DNA from: LMUY01 sp965276785
GTDB lineage: Bacteria; Pseudomonadota; Alphaproteobacteria; Acetobacterales; Acetobacteraceae
Assembly (NCBI GenBank): GCA_965276785.1
Contig: OZ255629.1
Location: forward strand, 3,534,001-3,598,000
Direction of reading: 5' to 3'
Length of the DNA: 64,000 bases
A model generated the notes under the pieces. The model searched no databases. It was not told the DNA's origin and saw only the letters and a list, made by a program, of their open reading frames with translations. Both the position numbers and the translations under genes were made by a program. Within the stretch, counting starts at the first letter, position 1, and each line of letters starts with the position of its first letter. Positions 10,147 through 18,038 of the stretch are shown one piece after another.

Positions 10147-10895
10147 CGGGGTTCGCTGGCCAGGTCGTCCTGATAACCGGTGCGTCGAGCGGTATCGGCG
10201 CCGCTGCCGCCGAGTTGTTCGCCGAGGCAGGAGCCACCGTGGCCCTCGCGGCCCGGCGGCTTGAACAGACCGAAAAACTGGCGGGACGCATTGCGGCAGC
10301 CGGGGGAAAGGCCGCGGCTTTCAAGCTCGATGTGACGAGCGAGGCAAGCATCGAGACATGCGTCACCGGCGTGGTCGAACGGTTCGGCCGGCTTGACCAT
10401 GCGTTCAACAACGCCGGCGTGGGCGCCACCCACAAGCTGATCGAGGACACCAGCGAGGAGGAATACGACCTGGTGCAGGACGTTTGCCTCAAGGGCGCGT
10501 TCTTCTCGATAAAGCACGAAATTCGCACGATGAAGGGCACGGGGGGCGGCAGCATCGTCAATACGGCCTCCGTCGGGGGCCGCATCGGCGTGCCCGGCTC
10601 GGGTGATTACGTCGCCGCCAAGCACGGCCTCATCGGCCTGACCAAGAGCGCCGCAATCGAAGCGGCGACCCACAACATCCGGGTCAACGTCATCGCGCCC
10701 GGCGCCACGGCGACGGACATGTACCGCCGCTGGCTGCCGACGGAGGAGGACCAGCAGCGCGTCGCCGACCGGGGATTGCAAAAGCGCATCGCGAGCCCGC
10801 GCGAGGTGGCCACCTATGCGCTGTTCGCCATGCGGGATGCCACGTTCAGCACCGGGAACGTGTTCGTCTGCGATGGCGGCATGTCGCTGGGCTAG
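10143..10895 (+). CDS. Short-chain dehydrogenase/reductase (SDR)
   Basis: A 250-residue classical SDR: NAD(P)-binding TGASSGIG near residue 11, the NNAG motif near 86, catalytic Ser in IVNTASVGG, YVAAK (Tyr/Lys) near 155, and the C-terminal FVCDGGMSLG typical of the FabG-like group. It oxidises or reduces an alcohol/ketone intermediate. The GTG start at 10143 overlaps the monooxygenase stop (GTGA), so it is translationally coupled to it. The substrate is unknown but presumably a product of the upstream monooxygenase. Confidence 0.88.
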   Translation: MTGFAGQVVLITGASSGIGAAAAELFAEAGATVALAARRLEQTEKLAGRIAAAGGKAAAFKLDVTSEASIETCVTGVVERFGRLDHAFNNAGVGATHKLIEDTSEEEYDLVQDVCLKGAFFSIKHEIRTMKGTGGGSIVNTASVGGRIGVPGSGDYVAAKHGLIGLTKSAAIEAATHNIRVNVIAPGATATDMYRRWLPTEEDQQRVADRGLQKRIASPREVATYALFAMRDATFSTGNVFVCDGGMSLG

Positions 10896-10904
10896 GCGGC
10901 ATCC

Positions 10905-12044
10905 ATGGGGGTCAGAACGATCCAGTACGCCACGCCGATCACCTTCGGCGCCGGCGCCCTGGACACCTTGGCAGAGGTGGTGCGCAGCACTGGCGCAGGT
11001 CGGGTGTTGCTGCTGGGCGACCGGGGCGTAGAGGCAGCAGGTCTGGTCGGCAGGGTGCTGGAGCGTCTGGCGCAGCTCCGGCGGGCCGTGTTCCTGGACA
11101 TCCCGGCGCACGCAACGGAACGCACCGTGTTCGACGCCGCGACGCTGTTCGCGGCCGAAGGTTGCGACGGCATCGTGGCGGTTGGAGGCGGCTCGGTGAT
11201 CGATGCCGCGAAAGCCGTCGCCCTTTGTGCTGCCGCACCGGGTCCCTTGGCCCGTTTCGCGGCCGGGCGGGAAACCGTGGCCTATCCGAGCACCATGCCA
11301 CCTGTTGTCGCGGTGCCGACCACGGCTGGCACCGGCAGTGAAATCAGCCGCGGCCTTGCCGTATCCACGGGGACCAAGCGGCTGGTGCTGTTGTCTCCCC
11401 GTCTGCTCCCTGCCGCGGCGGTGTGCGATCCCGGCCTGACGCTATCGCTGCCGGCGGCGCTGACCGCGGCCACCGCGGTTGATGCCTTGTCGCACTGCAT
11501 TGAGGGGTACTTGTCGCCGAACGCGGCCGCTCCGTACCAAGCGGTTGCGCTCGACGGCGCGCAGCGGCTGTTCAGCGCCCTGCCCCGCGTGCTGGCCGAG
11601 CCGGGTTCGATCGTTTGGCGGGGCGAGGTGATGCTGGGAGCGCTGGAGGGCGGCATGGCAATGCCGCTTGGTCTCGGCGCGGCGCACGCCCTTGGCGTGC
11701 CGCTGGACGGCGCCGGGCTTCACCACGGCACCGTCATCGCGGCCCTGCTGGAGCCCGTTCTGCGGTTCTACGCAGGCCATCTCGGCGCCAAGCAGGCCGC
11801 GCTGGCCTGTGCGCTGGGGTTGCCGCAGGACGCCGACCTGGCTGCCGCGCTCGCCGAGTTCGTCCGAAACACGGGCCTGCCCACCACGCTGCCAGCGTCT
11901 GTCCTCCAGCCGGACGTGGCTGCAGGCGCCGTCCAGTCCGCCCTGGACGGCCATTACCACCGTTCCAGCCCACGCCTGCCGTCATCAGCCGACTATCGCG
12001 CAATCCTCGACGAGGCCGCCGGGGCGGTCGGTGGCAATTCCTGA
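10905..12044 (+). CDS. Iron-containing alcohol dehydrogenase, maleylacetate reductase-like
   Basis: A 379-residue member of the group III (iron) alcohol dehydrogenases. It shows the NAD(P) loop GGGSVIDAAKAVAL near residue 95 and the metal ligands Asp and His in TAVDALSHCIEGY, His in GAAHALGVPLD and His in GLHHGT. The short GAAHALGVPLDG form is closer to maleylacetate reductases and related ring-fission enzymes than to simple alcohol dehydrogenases. It lies nine bases after the SDR in the same operon. A role in reducing a ring-opened oxo acid is plausible; substrate not established. Confidence 0.85.
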   Translation: MGVRTIQYATPITFGAGALDTLAEVVRSTGAGRVLLLGDRGVEAAGLVGRVLERLAQLRRAVFLDIPAHATERTVFDAATLFAAEGCDGIVAVGGGSVIDAAKAVALCAAAPGPLARFAAGRETVAYPSTMPPVVAVPTTAGTGSEISRGLAVSTGTKRLVLLSPRLLPAAAVCDPGLTLSLPAALTAATAVDALSHCIEGYLSPNAAAPYQAVALDGAQRLFSALPRVLAEPGSIVWRGEVMLGALEGGMAMPLGLGAAHALGVPLDGAGLHHGTVIAALLEPVLRFYAGHLGAKQAALACALGLPQDADLAAALAEFVRNTGLPTTLPASVLQPDVAAGAVQSALDGHYHRSSPRLPSSADYRAILDEAAGAVGGNS

Positions 12045-12060
12045 CAACAAGGAGCAACCC

Positions 12061-13272
12061 ATGAAGCGCCGCACTCTCATCGCCGGCAGCCTCGCATCCC
12101 TGCCCGTCCGCGTCCTGGCGCAAAGCAGCGCGAAGCCGCCGCTGCGCATCGGCGTCCTCACTGATTTGAGCAGCCCGGCAACCGACGTGACCGGGCTCAG
12201 CTCCATCGAGGCCACCCGCATGGCGGTCGAAGACTGGATGGCCAGCCATGGCGGCGACCGCATCGAAGTTCTGACGGCCGATTTCCAAAACAAGCCCGAT
12301 ATCGGTGTCGGGATAGCGCGCAAGTGGATCGACGAGGACAAGGTCGACATGATCACGGACGTCGCCAACTCGGCCGTGGCCTTGGCGGTCAGCAATATCA
12401 CCCGCGAGAAGAACAAGGCCTTCATGGCGGTGTCTGCGGCCACGACGGCCCTGACCGGTGAAGCGTGCTCGCCCAACACCGTGCAGTGGGTCCACGACAG
12501 TTGGGCCATGGGCTCGACCGCCAAGGGTGTCGTCCAAGGCGGCGGCAAGACCTGGTTCCTGCTGACGGCCGACTACGCGCTGGGCTACGATTTGGAGAAG
12601 GTCACCATGCAGTCTATCGCGGCGGCGGGTGGCCAGATCGTGGGCGAGGTCAAGCACCCTCTCGGTGCTCCTGACTTCGGCTCGTTCCTGCTGCAAGCCC
12701 AGTCGTCCGGTGCGCAGGTGATCGGGGTGGCCAGCGCCTTCGACGGCGTGACCATCATCAAGCAGGCGGCCGAGTTCGGTATCAACGTCAGCCGGTCGCA
12801 GAAGCTGGACATGCTGATCACCACCATCGGCGAGATCCACGGTGCGGGCCTCGACGCCTCGCAAGGCTTGCTGCTGACCACTCCGTTCTACTGGGACCAA
12901 GACGAGCCGGCCCGGCAATTCGCCGCACGCCTGCAGAAGCGGACGGGCGGACGGGTGGTGACCCAGCACCATGCAGGCAGCTACGCATCCACGCTGCACT
13001 ACCTCAAGGCGGTCGCCTCCGTCGGGTCGAGCGCCGACGGCCGGGCCGTGGTCGACCGCATGAAAGCGATGCCTACGAGCGACCCGCTCTACAAGGAGGG
13101 TGTCATCCGGGTCGATGGGCGCAAGATCCACCCAATGCACATCTACCAGGTCAAGGCGCCTGCCGAGCAGCACAAGCCGTTCGACTATCTCAGCTACGTG
13201 CGGTCGATCTCGGCGGACGAGGCCTTCCGGCCGCTCACGCTTGGCGGATGCTATCTCACCAAGGCCGCATGA
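12061..13272 (+). CDS. Liv-type ABC transporter substrate-binding protein, no cognate permease in the cluster
   Basis: A 403-residue exported binding protein of the branched-chain-amino-acid (LivK) group. The N-terminus MKRRTLIAGSLASLPVRVLA looks like a Tat-type or Sec signal; the fold starts at LRIGVLTDLSS. AAGGAG lies just upstream of the ATG at 12061. Similar proteins bind aromatic acids and urea-like or amide compounds. No LivH, LivM, LivG or LivF gene lies nearby, so it either uses a transporter encoded elsewhere or serves as a ligand-capture protein. It overlaps the next gene by ATGA, so it belongs to the operon. Confidence 0.88.
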   Translation: MKRRTLIAGSLASLPVRVLAQSSAKPPLRIGVLTDLSSPATDVTGLSSIEATRMAVEDWMASHGGDRIEVLTADFQNKPDIGVGIARKWIDEDKVDMITDVANSAVALAVSNITREKNKAFMAVSAATTALTGEACSPNTVQWVHDSWAMGSTAKGVVQGGGKTWFLLTADYALGYDLEKVTMQSIAAAGGQIVGEVKHPLGAPDFGSFLLQAQSSGAQVIGVASAFDGVTIIKQAAEFGINVSRSQKLDMLITTIGEIHGAGLDASQGLLLTTPFYWDQDEPARQFAARLQKRTGGRVVTQHHAGSYASTLHYLKAVASVGSSADGRAVVDRMKAMPTSDPLYKEGVIRVDGRKIHPMHIYQVKAPAEQHKPFDYLSYVRSISADEAFRPLTLGGCYLTKAA

Positions 13273-14306
13273 CGGAACCGGCAGCGAGGATCGCCGTGGC
13301 TTCCGCCATCGAGGGCGGCGTCCTGGTGACGGGGGCGGGCCTCATCGGCAGCCTGACCGCGTGCGCAGTCGAGCAGTCCGGAGGCCGGGCGGTGCTGCTC
13401 GACATCGCGCCCCAGGAAGCGGCAATCCGCAGCCTGGGCTTCTGCGGGGACATTCTCGTCGCCGACGCGGCCAACGGCGAGGCGATGACCCGGATCGTTC
13501 GGCAATCCGGCGTCCGGAGCATCGTACACACGGCCGTGGTGCAGAGCCAGACCTTGTGGGAACACCCATCGCTCGCCGTCAGCGTCAACATCGGCGGTGC
13601 GGTGAACGTGCTTGAGGCGGCACGGGTCTGCGCGTTGAACAGGGTGGTCCTGGCCGGGTCCAGCACCGTCACGTACGCCTCGTTCGAGCTCGCGCGCAGC
13701 CTCGGCCTGCCGTCGCTGCCGGAGGACATGCCGTCCGCGTTAATATCGGGACGGCAACCGACGCTCTACGCCGCAGCCAAGGCGGCCATGGAGCAGTTCG
13801 CCGCCATCTATGCCGACCGGTTCGGCGTCGCCGCGGTCGTGCTGCGCTACGCGGCGGTCCTGGGCCGTTGGGACGGGCCGCTCGCTTTGCCGACGGAGGC
13901 GGTGCGCGCGCTTGTGGTTCCCGCGCTGCGCGACACGCCGGCCTGCCTGGCCGATCCTCTCCTCACCTGGGCCGGGATCGAGGAGTTCGTGGACGCGCGC
14001 GACTGCGCGGCAGCCGCTCTGGCCGCGCTGCAAGCGCCGCTTCCATCGCAGGTGGTGTTCAACATCGCCCACCCGGCGCCCGTGACCCATGCGAACCTGG
14101 TCGATGCGGTCCGACGGCGCTTTCCGCATCTGTCGGTGCAAAACGAATGCAGTCACGACAGGGGCTTCGCTGGCTACCCCGCGCCACGCCCCGCCATGTC
14201 CGACGTGACGGCAGCGGAGCGCCTGCTACACTTCCGGGCACACAGGACGCTGCAAGACTCGGTCGATTGGATCATCGAGGTGGAGCGCCAGCGCCTGAAC
14301 GGATAA
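13269..14306 (+). CDS. NAD-dependent epimerase/dehydratase-family protein
   Basis: A 345-residue extended SDR. The Rossmann start GGVLVTGAGLIGSL lies near residue 18; AGSSTVTYAS and YAAAKAAMEQF (Tyr-x-x-x-Lys) supply the catalytic Ser, Tyr and Lys. The ATG at 13269 overlaps the preceding stop (ATGA). The fold is shared by sugar epimerases and by reductases of aldehydes, ketones and lactones; in a degradation operon an oxidation or reduction step is more likely than sugar epimerisation. It is the last gene of the first operon, 70 bp before the regulator. Confidence 0.8.
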   Translation: MTEPAARIAVASAIEGGVLVTGAGLIGSLTACAVEQSGGRAVLLDIAPQEAAIRSLGFCGDILVADAANGEAMTRIVRQSGVRSIVHTAVVQSQTLWEHPSLAVSVNIGGAVNVLEAARVCALNRVVLAGSSTVTYASFELARSLGLPSLPEDMPSALISGRQPTLYAAAKAAMEQFAAIYADRFGVAAVVLRYAAVLGRWDGPLALPTEAVRALVVPALRDTPACLADPLLTWAGIEEFVDARDCAAAALAALQAPLPSQVVFNIAHPAPVTHANLVDAVRRRFPHLSVQNECSHDRGFAGYPAPRPAMSDVTAAERLLHFRAHRTLQDSVDWIIEVERQRLNG

Positions 14307-14376
14307 AGGCCATGCCGATCAGCCTTCCGGGCGCAGCTTGCAGGCCGATATGCTGCGGAGCAGCAAGGAGCATCTG

Positions 14377-15039
14377 GTGACCGTCTCGACACTCGCCCCT
14401 GACACTTCCCGCCCAGCCCGCAAGCGCGGTGCGGCGTCGCGAAGCGGCGCGCCGCCGCGGCGCACCCACGAGGAGCGGCGTGCAGCAACCAGGGAAGCGC
14501 TGCTGTCGGCTGCCATCGAGGTCATCACCAAACAGGGCTACGCCTCGACCACGACCAACCTGATTGCCGAACGGGCCGGCGTCACCCGGGGCGCGTTGCA
14601 GTACCACTTCCCGGCCCGGGACGACATGGTGCTGGCGATCGTCGATCACGTCATGACGGAGCTGAACTTCCGCATCGACACCGCCGGCCTGTCCACCAAG
14701 CCGCTCTGGGAGCGGGTCGAAGCCCTGGTGGGGCGCTACCGCGAGGTGTTTGCCGGGCCGATGTTCTTCGCGACCATGCAGATCCTGCTGGGCGTGAGAG
14801 GCGAACCGGCGGCCTTCGAGAGGGTCAAGGAGCACCTGACCGAGAAGCAGGATGCCATCAACCACACATGGCAAGCGATCTTCCCGGATGCGAAGCTCGG
14901 TAAGGGCGAGATGGCGTCCTTGCGCCGCATCGCCATGGCTGCCATCCGCGGCTACGTGTTGCTGGAGGCGTTCGGCGTGCCGGGGACCTGGAACAAGGAT
15001 TCGGAGGTGCTGTGCCGCATGATCTTGTCCAGCCTATGA
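14377..15039 (+). CDS. TetR-family regulator of the catabolic cluster
   Basis: A 220-residue regulator with an N-terminal helix-turn-helix: ALLSAAIEVITKQGYASTTT then IAERAGVTRGALQYHF near residues 62-80, followed by a ligand-binding domain. The GTG at 14377 is preferred because AAGGAG (14365-14370) lies six bases before it; upstream TTG (14338) and ATG (14350) have no such site. It stands between the two catabolic operons on the same strand. Its likely operators are the matching AT-rich boxes at 8958 and 15105, where it would act as a repressor relieved by a pathway compound; this is inferred. Confidence 0.88.
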   Translation: MTVSTLAPDTSRPARKRGAASRSGAPPRRTHEERRAATREALLSAAIEVITKQGYASTTTNLIAERAGVTRGALQYHFPARDDMVLAIVDHVMTELNFRIDTAGLSTKPLWERVEALVGRYREVFAGPMFFATMQILLGVRGEPAAFERVKEHLTEKQDAINHTWQAIFPDAKLGKGEMASLRRIAMAAIRGYVLLEAFGVPGTWNKDSEVLCRMILSSL

Positions 15040-15104
15040 GGCTTTGCCCGGCGTCCGAGTGAGGATGGCTGATATGTCGCGGGTATTCGTGCGGGCACTT
15101 TACA

Positions 15105-15121
15105 TGCAATTTTAAATGAAT
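15105..15121. promoter_or_regulatory. Second copy of the putative TetR operator, upstream of the bicupin operon
   Basis: TGCAATTTTAAATGAAT matches the 8958-8974 box at 14 of 17 positions, with the right half AAATGAAT intact and the left half weakened. It lies about 50 bp before the ATG at 15170, a normal place for a repressor site overlapping a promoter. Together the two boxes suggest joint control by the TetR protein encoded just upstream. Confidence 0.55.
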
Positions 15122-15169
15122 ATATTTAGCTTGCTCCCCGATTGTGAGCGGGGACGAAAGGGAGGCAAC

Positions 15170-16282
15170 ATGGACACGATGATGGCGACCGCGCCGCTGG
15201 AGCCGCGGTTCGAGTTGGTCGACACGACAGTTCCACGGCCCCGTGCCTGGGCGCCGCTCCACGTTCCCAAGGCGAAGATCGAAGCTGCGGTCGAGCAGTT
15301 GCGCGACCTCCCCGCCGGCAGCCGGCGCGCCATGGAGGTTGTTCATCCGGAGTCGACCGATCCCGGACTGGGCCTGGCGCCCGGCCTGTCCTTCTCGGTC
15401 AACGTGCTCAACCCCGGCGAGCGCGTGACCGTCAACCGCGACAATGCCAACCGGGTCGAGTTCTGCATTCGCGGCAGCGGCCAGGTGACGGCCGGCGGCC
15501 GCACGCTGTCGCCGGAGAAGTGGGATATCTGGAACATCCCTTCCATGGCCCGCCGGCAATACCGCTGCGAGGGCTCCGAACCGTTCGTCTGGTTCAGCTA
15601 CTCGAATGCCCCGGTCCTGCAGAAGCTCGGCATCCACTACTCGGACGAGGGCGACATCCAGCCGCTTCAGGCCAGCTCCGCGCAGGATGATGCAGATCGG
15701 ACATATGTCCGGGAGAACGCGCCGGACCTCGCGATCCTCGGCGACGGCGCCCGGCTCCGCGGCTACGAGTTCCTGACCGACATCGAGGTGGTCGGGAACA
15801 AGGCGCTGATCTGGCCGTGGAAGCTCACGTCGCCGCATTTGTCGCACGAACAGGGCGATGGCAAGCGCACGATCATGCTGATGTACAATCCCGCCACGCA
15901 GCGCCGGAACGGCACGACGCACAGCTTCTTCGCCACGCTCTCGTCCCACCCGCCTGGCAAGGAGCGGCCCGTCCCGGCCCGCGGGCACAAGCACAGCTCC
16001 TTCGCCTGCAACTACCACTTCCGCGGTCGCGGCTGCAGCGTGGTCGACGGCCAGCGCGTCGATTGGCAGGCGGGCGACCTGCTGTTGTCCGCGCCGAGTT
16101 GGAGCGAGCACGCGCACGGCGCTTCGGACGAAGGGTCGAGCGTGCTGACCATCCAGGATCACCCGTTCCAGATCGGCGTCGAGAGCCTGATCTGGCAGGA
16201 GCGCATCGACGGTCCGATCCTGACGCTCGGCTCGGAGGCGGGTCAGACAGGCTACGTCGGACCACGGCTGAAGGGCGCCTGA
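15170..16282 (+). CDS. Gentisate 1,2-dioxygenase-like bicupin, metal site apparently in the C-terminal cupin
   Basis: A 370-residue two-cupin protein. The C-terminal cupin has His273 and His275 in RGHKHSSF, and His314 or His316 in SEHAHG, spaced like a metal-binding cupin. The N-terminal cupin (about residues 80-125, VTVNRDNANRVEFCIRGSG) has Asn-Arg-Asp where characterised gentisate and salicylate dioxygenases carry their iron-binding HxH. The layout resembles ring-cleaving gentisate dioxygenases, and a hydratase and FAH hydrolase follow, so ring cleavage is the best guess. The swapped metal site means a new substrate or chemistry is possible. GGGAGG precedes the ATG at 15170. Confidence 0.72.
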   Translation: MDTMMATAPLEPRFELVDTTVPRPRAWAPLHVPKAKIEAAVEQLRDLPAGSRRAMEVVHPESTDPGLGLAPGLSFSVNVLNPGERVTVNRDNANRVEFCIRGSGQVTAGGRTLSPEKWDIWNIPSMARRQYRCEGSEPFVWFSYSNAPVLQKLGIHYSDEGDIQPLQASSAQDDADRTYVRENAPDLAILGDGARLRGYEFLTDIEVVGNKALIWPWKLTSPHLSHEQGDGKRTIMLMYNPATQRRNGTTHSFFATLSSHPPGKERPVPARGHKHSSFACNYHFRGRGCSVVDGQRVDWQAGDLLLSAPSWSEHAHGASDEGSSVLTIQDHPFQIGVESLIWQERIDGPILTLGSEAGQTGYVGPRLKGA

Positions 16283-16365
16283 CCACACGGACTGTGACAC
16301 AGCAGGCAGCAGCACCCCGCGGCCCGCTGTGTCCGGCCCGAAGCATTCTCTACCACGGGACAAAG

Positions 16366-17193
16366 ATGCCACTGCAGCAAGCGACGGTGATGGGGCTGGC
16401 GGCCGAGCTGCATGCAGCCGAGCGCGATCGGTCGCAAATCAGGCAGTTCAGCCTGCGCCACCCCGACATGGGCATGCCCGATGCCTACCAGGTCCAGCGC
16501 GCCTGGGTGGACATGAAGCTCGCCGAAGGTCGCAAGCTGGTCGGCCACAAGATCGGCCTCACGTCCCGCGCCATGCAGATCGCGGTCGGCATCGACCAGC
16601 CGGATAGCGGGGCGCTGTTCGACGACATGCTGTTCGCAGAAGGCAGCGTGATCCCCCATGACCGCTTCATCGCCCCCCGCGTGGAGGTGGAGCTGGCGTT
16701 CATCCTGGGGCGTCCGCTGCGCGGGCCGGGGGTGACGATCTTCGACGTGCTCGCCGCGACGGATTGGGTCGCGCCCGCATTGGAAATCATCGACGCCCGC
16801 ATCCACCAGGTGGACCCGGACACCAAGACGGTGCGCCGCGTGGTCGACACGATCAGCGACAACGCCGCCAACGCCGGCATCGTCATGGGCGGCCGGCCCG
16901 TGCGCCCGGATGCGGTGGACCTGCGCTGGGTCGGCGCCATGCTGGTGCAGAACGGTGCCATCGAGGAAACCGGTCTGGCGGCCGGGGTGCTGAACCACCC
17001 CGCCAACGGCATCGCCTGGCTCGCGAACCGCCTGGGCCCGCAGGGCATCGGGTTGGAGCCGGGTCAGATCGTCTTGGCCGGCAGCTTCACGCGGCCCGTC
17101 TACGTCAAGCCCGGCGACGTCCTGAATGTCGACTACGGTCCGCTCGGTGCGGTCGCCTGCCGCTTTTCAACGATGACCAGACAAAATTCATGA
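16366..17193 (+). CDS. 2-keto-4-pentenoate hydratase/2-oxohepta-3-ene-1,7-dioate hydratase family (MhpD/HpcG)
   Basis: A 275-residue enzyme of the FAH-related hydratases that add water to unsaturated 2-oxo acids after ring fission. Visible: KLVGHKIGLTSRAMQ near residue 59, EVELAFILGRPL (acidic metal ligands) near 105, and LAGSFTRPVYVKPGD near the end. Length fits HpcG (about 267). The ATG at 16366 is chosen as the first in the conserved region; a GTG further upstream is possible. It overlaps the next gene (ATGA) and follows the bicupin by 83 bp. A product of the bicupin is its likely substrate. Confidence 0.88.
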   Translation: MPLQQATVMGLAAELHAAERDRSQIRQFSLRHPDMGMPDAYQVQRAWVDMKLAEGRKLVGHKIGLTSRAMQIAVGIDQPDSGALFDDMLFAEGSVIPHDRFIAPRVEVELAFILGRPLRGPGVTIFDVLAATDWVAPALEIIDARIHQVDPDTKTVRRVVDTISDNAANAGIVMGGRPVRPDAVDLRWVGAMLVQNGAIEETGLAAGVLNHPANGIAWLANRLGPQGIGLEPGQIVLAGSFTRPVYVKPGDVLNVDYGPLGAVACRFSTMTRQNS

Positions 17194-18038
17194 GATTGGT
17201 GTCGTTCACCGACGGCGAGCGCACGAGCTTCGGTGTGCAGACGGCCGGCGGCGTGCTGGACCTTGGCACGCCCGAGCACCCTGACCTGCGCAGCGCACTC
17301 ACGCACGCACTCGACTTCGCGCAGGCGGCGTCCCGTGCCGAGCGCGTCGTGCTGGAGGGCCAGATCACCTGGCTTCCGCCGGTCCCATTTCCTGAGAAAA
17401 TCCTGTGCGTCGGCTACAACTACCGGACGCACCTCGTCGAGACGAACACGCCGATCCCGGCATACCCGTCCATCTTCGTGCGCTTCCCCGGCTCGCAGGT
17501 CGGTCACGAACAACCGATCAAGCGGCCTTTCCTGTCGGACAAGTTCGACTTCGAGGGCGAGCTGGCGGTCGTGGTCGGCCGGGCGGGACGCCACATCTCC
17601 GAAGCCGACGCACTCTCCCACGTGGCGGGGTATGCCTGCTTTTCCGAAAATTCGGTGCGCGATTATCAGCGCCACTCCGGGCAGGCGACACCGGGCAAGA
17701 ACTTCGAGGCGAGCGGCGCCTTCGGCCCTTGCCTGGTGACCGCAGATGAATTCGGCGCCGTCGGCGACCACACGCTGGTCACGCGCGTGAACGGCCAGGA
17801 GATGCAGCGGTCGGGGCTCGACGACCTGATTTTCTCCGTGCCGCACCTGATCGCCTACGCCAGCTCCTTCGCCCGGCTGGAGCCGGGCGATGTCATCGCG
17901 ACCGGCACGCCTGGCGGGGTGGGCTCCGGGCGGCAACCGAATGTCTGGCTGAAAGCCGGCGACGACTTGGAGGTGGAAATCACCGGCGTCGGTGTGCTGC
18001 GAAACCGGGTCGTGGACGAAATTCGGGAGGACCGATGA
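17190..18038 (+). CDS. Fumarylacetoacetate hydrolase (FAH)-family hydrolase
   Basis: A 282-residue FAH-family protein. The N-terminal region is short, then ILCVGYNYRTHLVET near residue 70 begins the catalytic fold, with metal-binding acids in FEGELAVVVGR and the closing GDVIATGTPGGVG block. Members hydrolyse fumarylpyruvate, acylpyruvates or decarboxylate 2-oxo diacids. The ATG at 17190 overlaps the hydratase stop (ATGA), and its own stop overlaps the next ATG, so translation is coupled along the operon. After a gentisate-type cleavage it would split the ring-fission product; exact substrate unknown. Confidence 0.88.
   Translation: MRLVSFTDGERTSFGVQTAGGVLDLGTPEHPDLRSALTHALDFAQAASRAERVVLEGQITWLPPVPFPEKILCVGYNYRTHLVETNTPIPAYPSIFVRFPGSQVGHEQPIKRPFLSDKFDFEGELAVVVGRAGRHISEADALSHVAGYACFSENSVRDYQRHSGQATPGKNFEASGAFGPCLVTADEFGAVGDHTLVTRVNGQEMQRSGLDDLIFSVPHLIAYASSFARLEPGDVIATGTPGGVGSGRQPNVWLKAGDDLEVEITGVGVLRNRVVDEIREDR

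Noticed and set aside
11734..13173. A 479-codon minus-strand frame across the Liv-type binding protein
   Set aside because: The plus-strand product has a signal peptide, a binding-protein fold and a ribosome-binding site; the opposite frame has none of these.
14338..14376. An earlier TTG or ATG start for the TetR regulator
   Set aside because: The GTG at 14377 has AAGGAG at ideal spacing, while the upstream codons do not and would add residues outside the family's usual start.
15170..18038. A standard gentisate pathway operon
   Set aside because: The bicupin lacks the normal N-terminal metal site, and no maleylpyruvate isomerase or gentisate-forming hydroxylase is present, so the label gentisate pathway is not justified.
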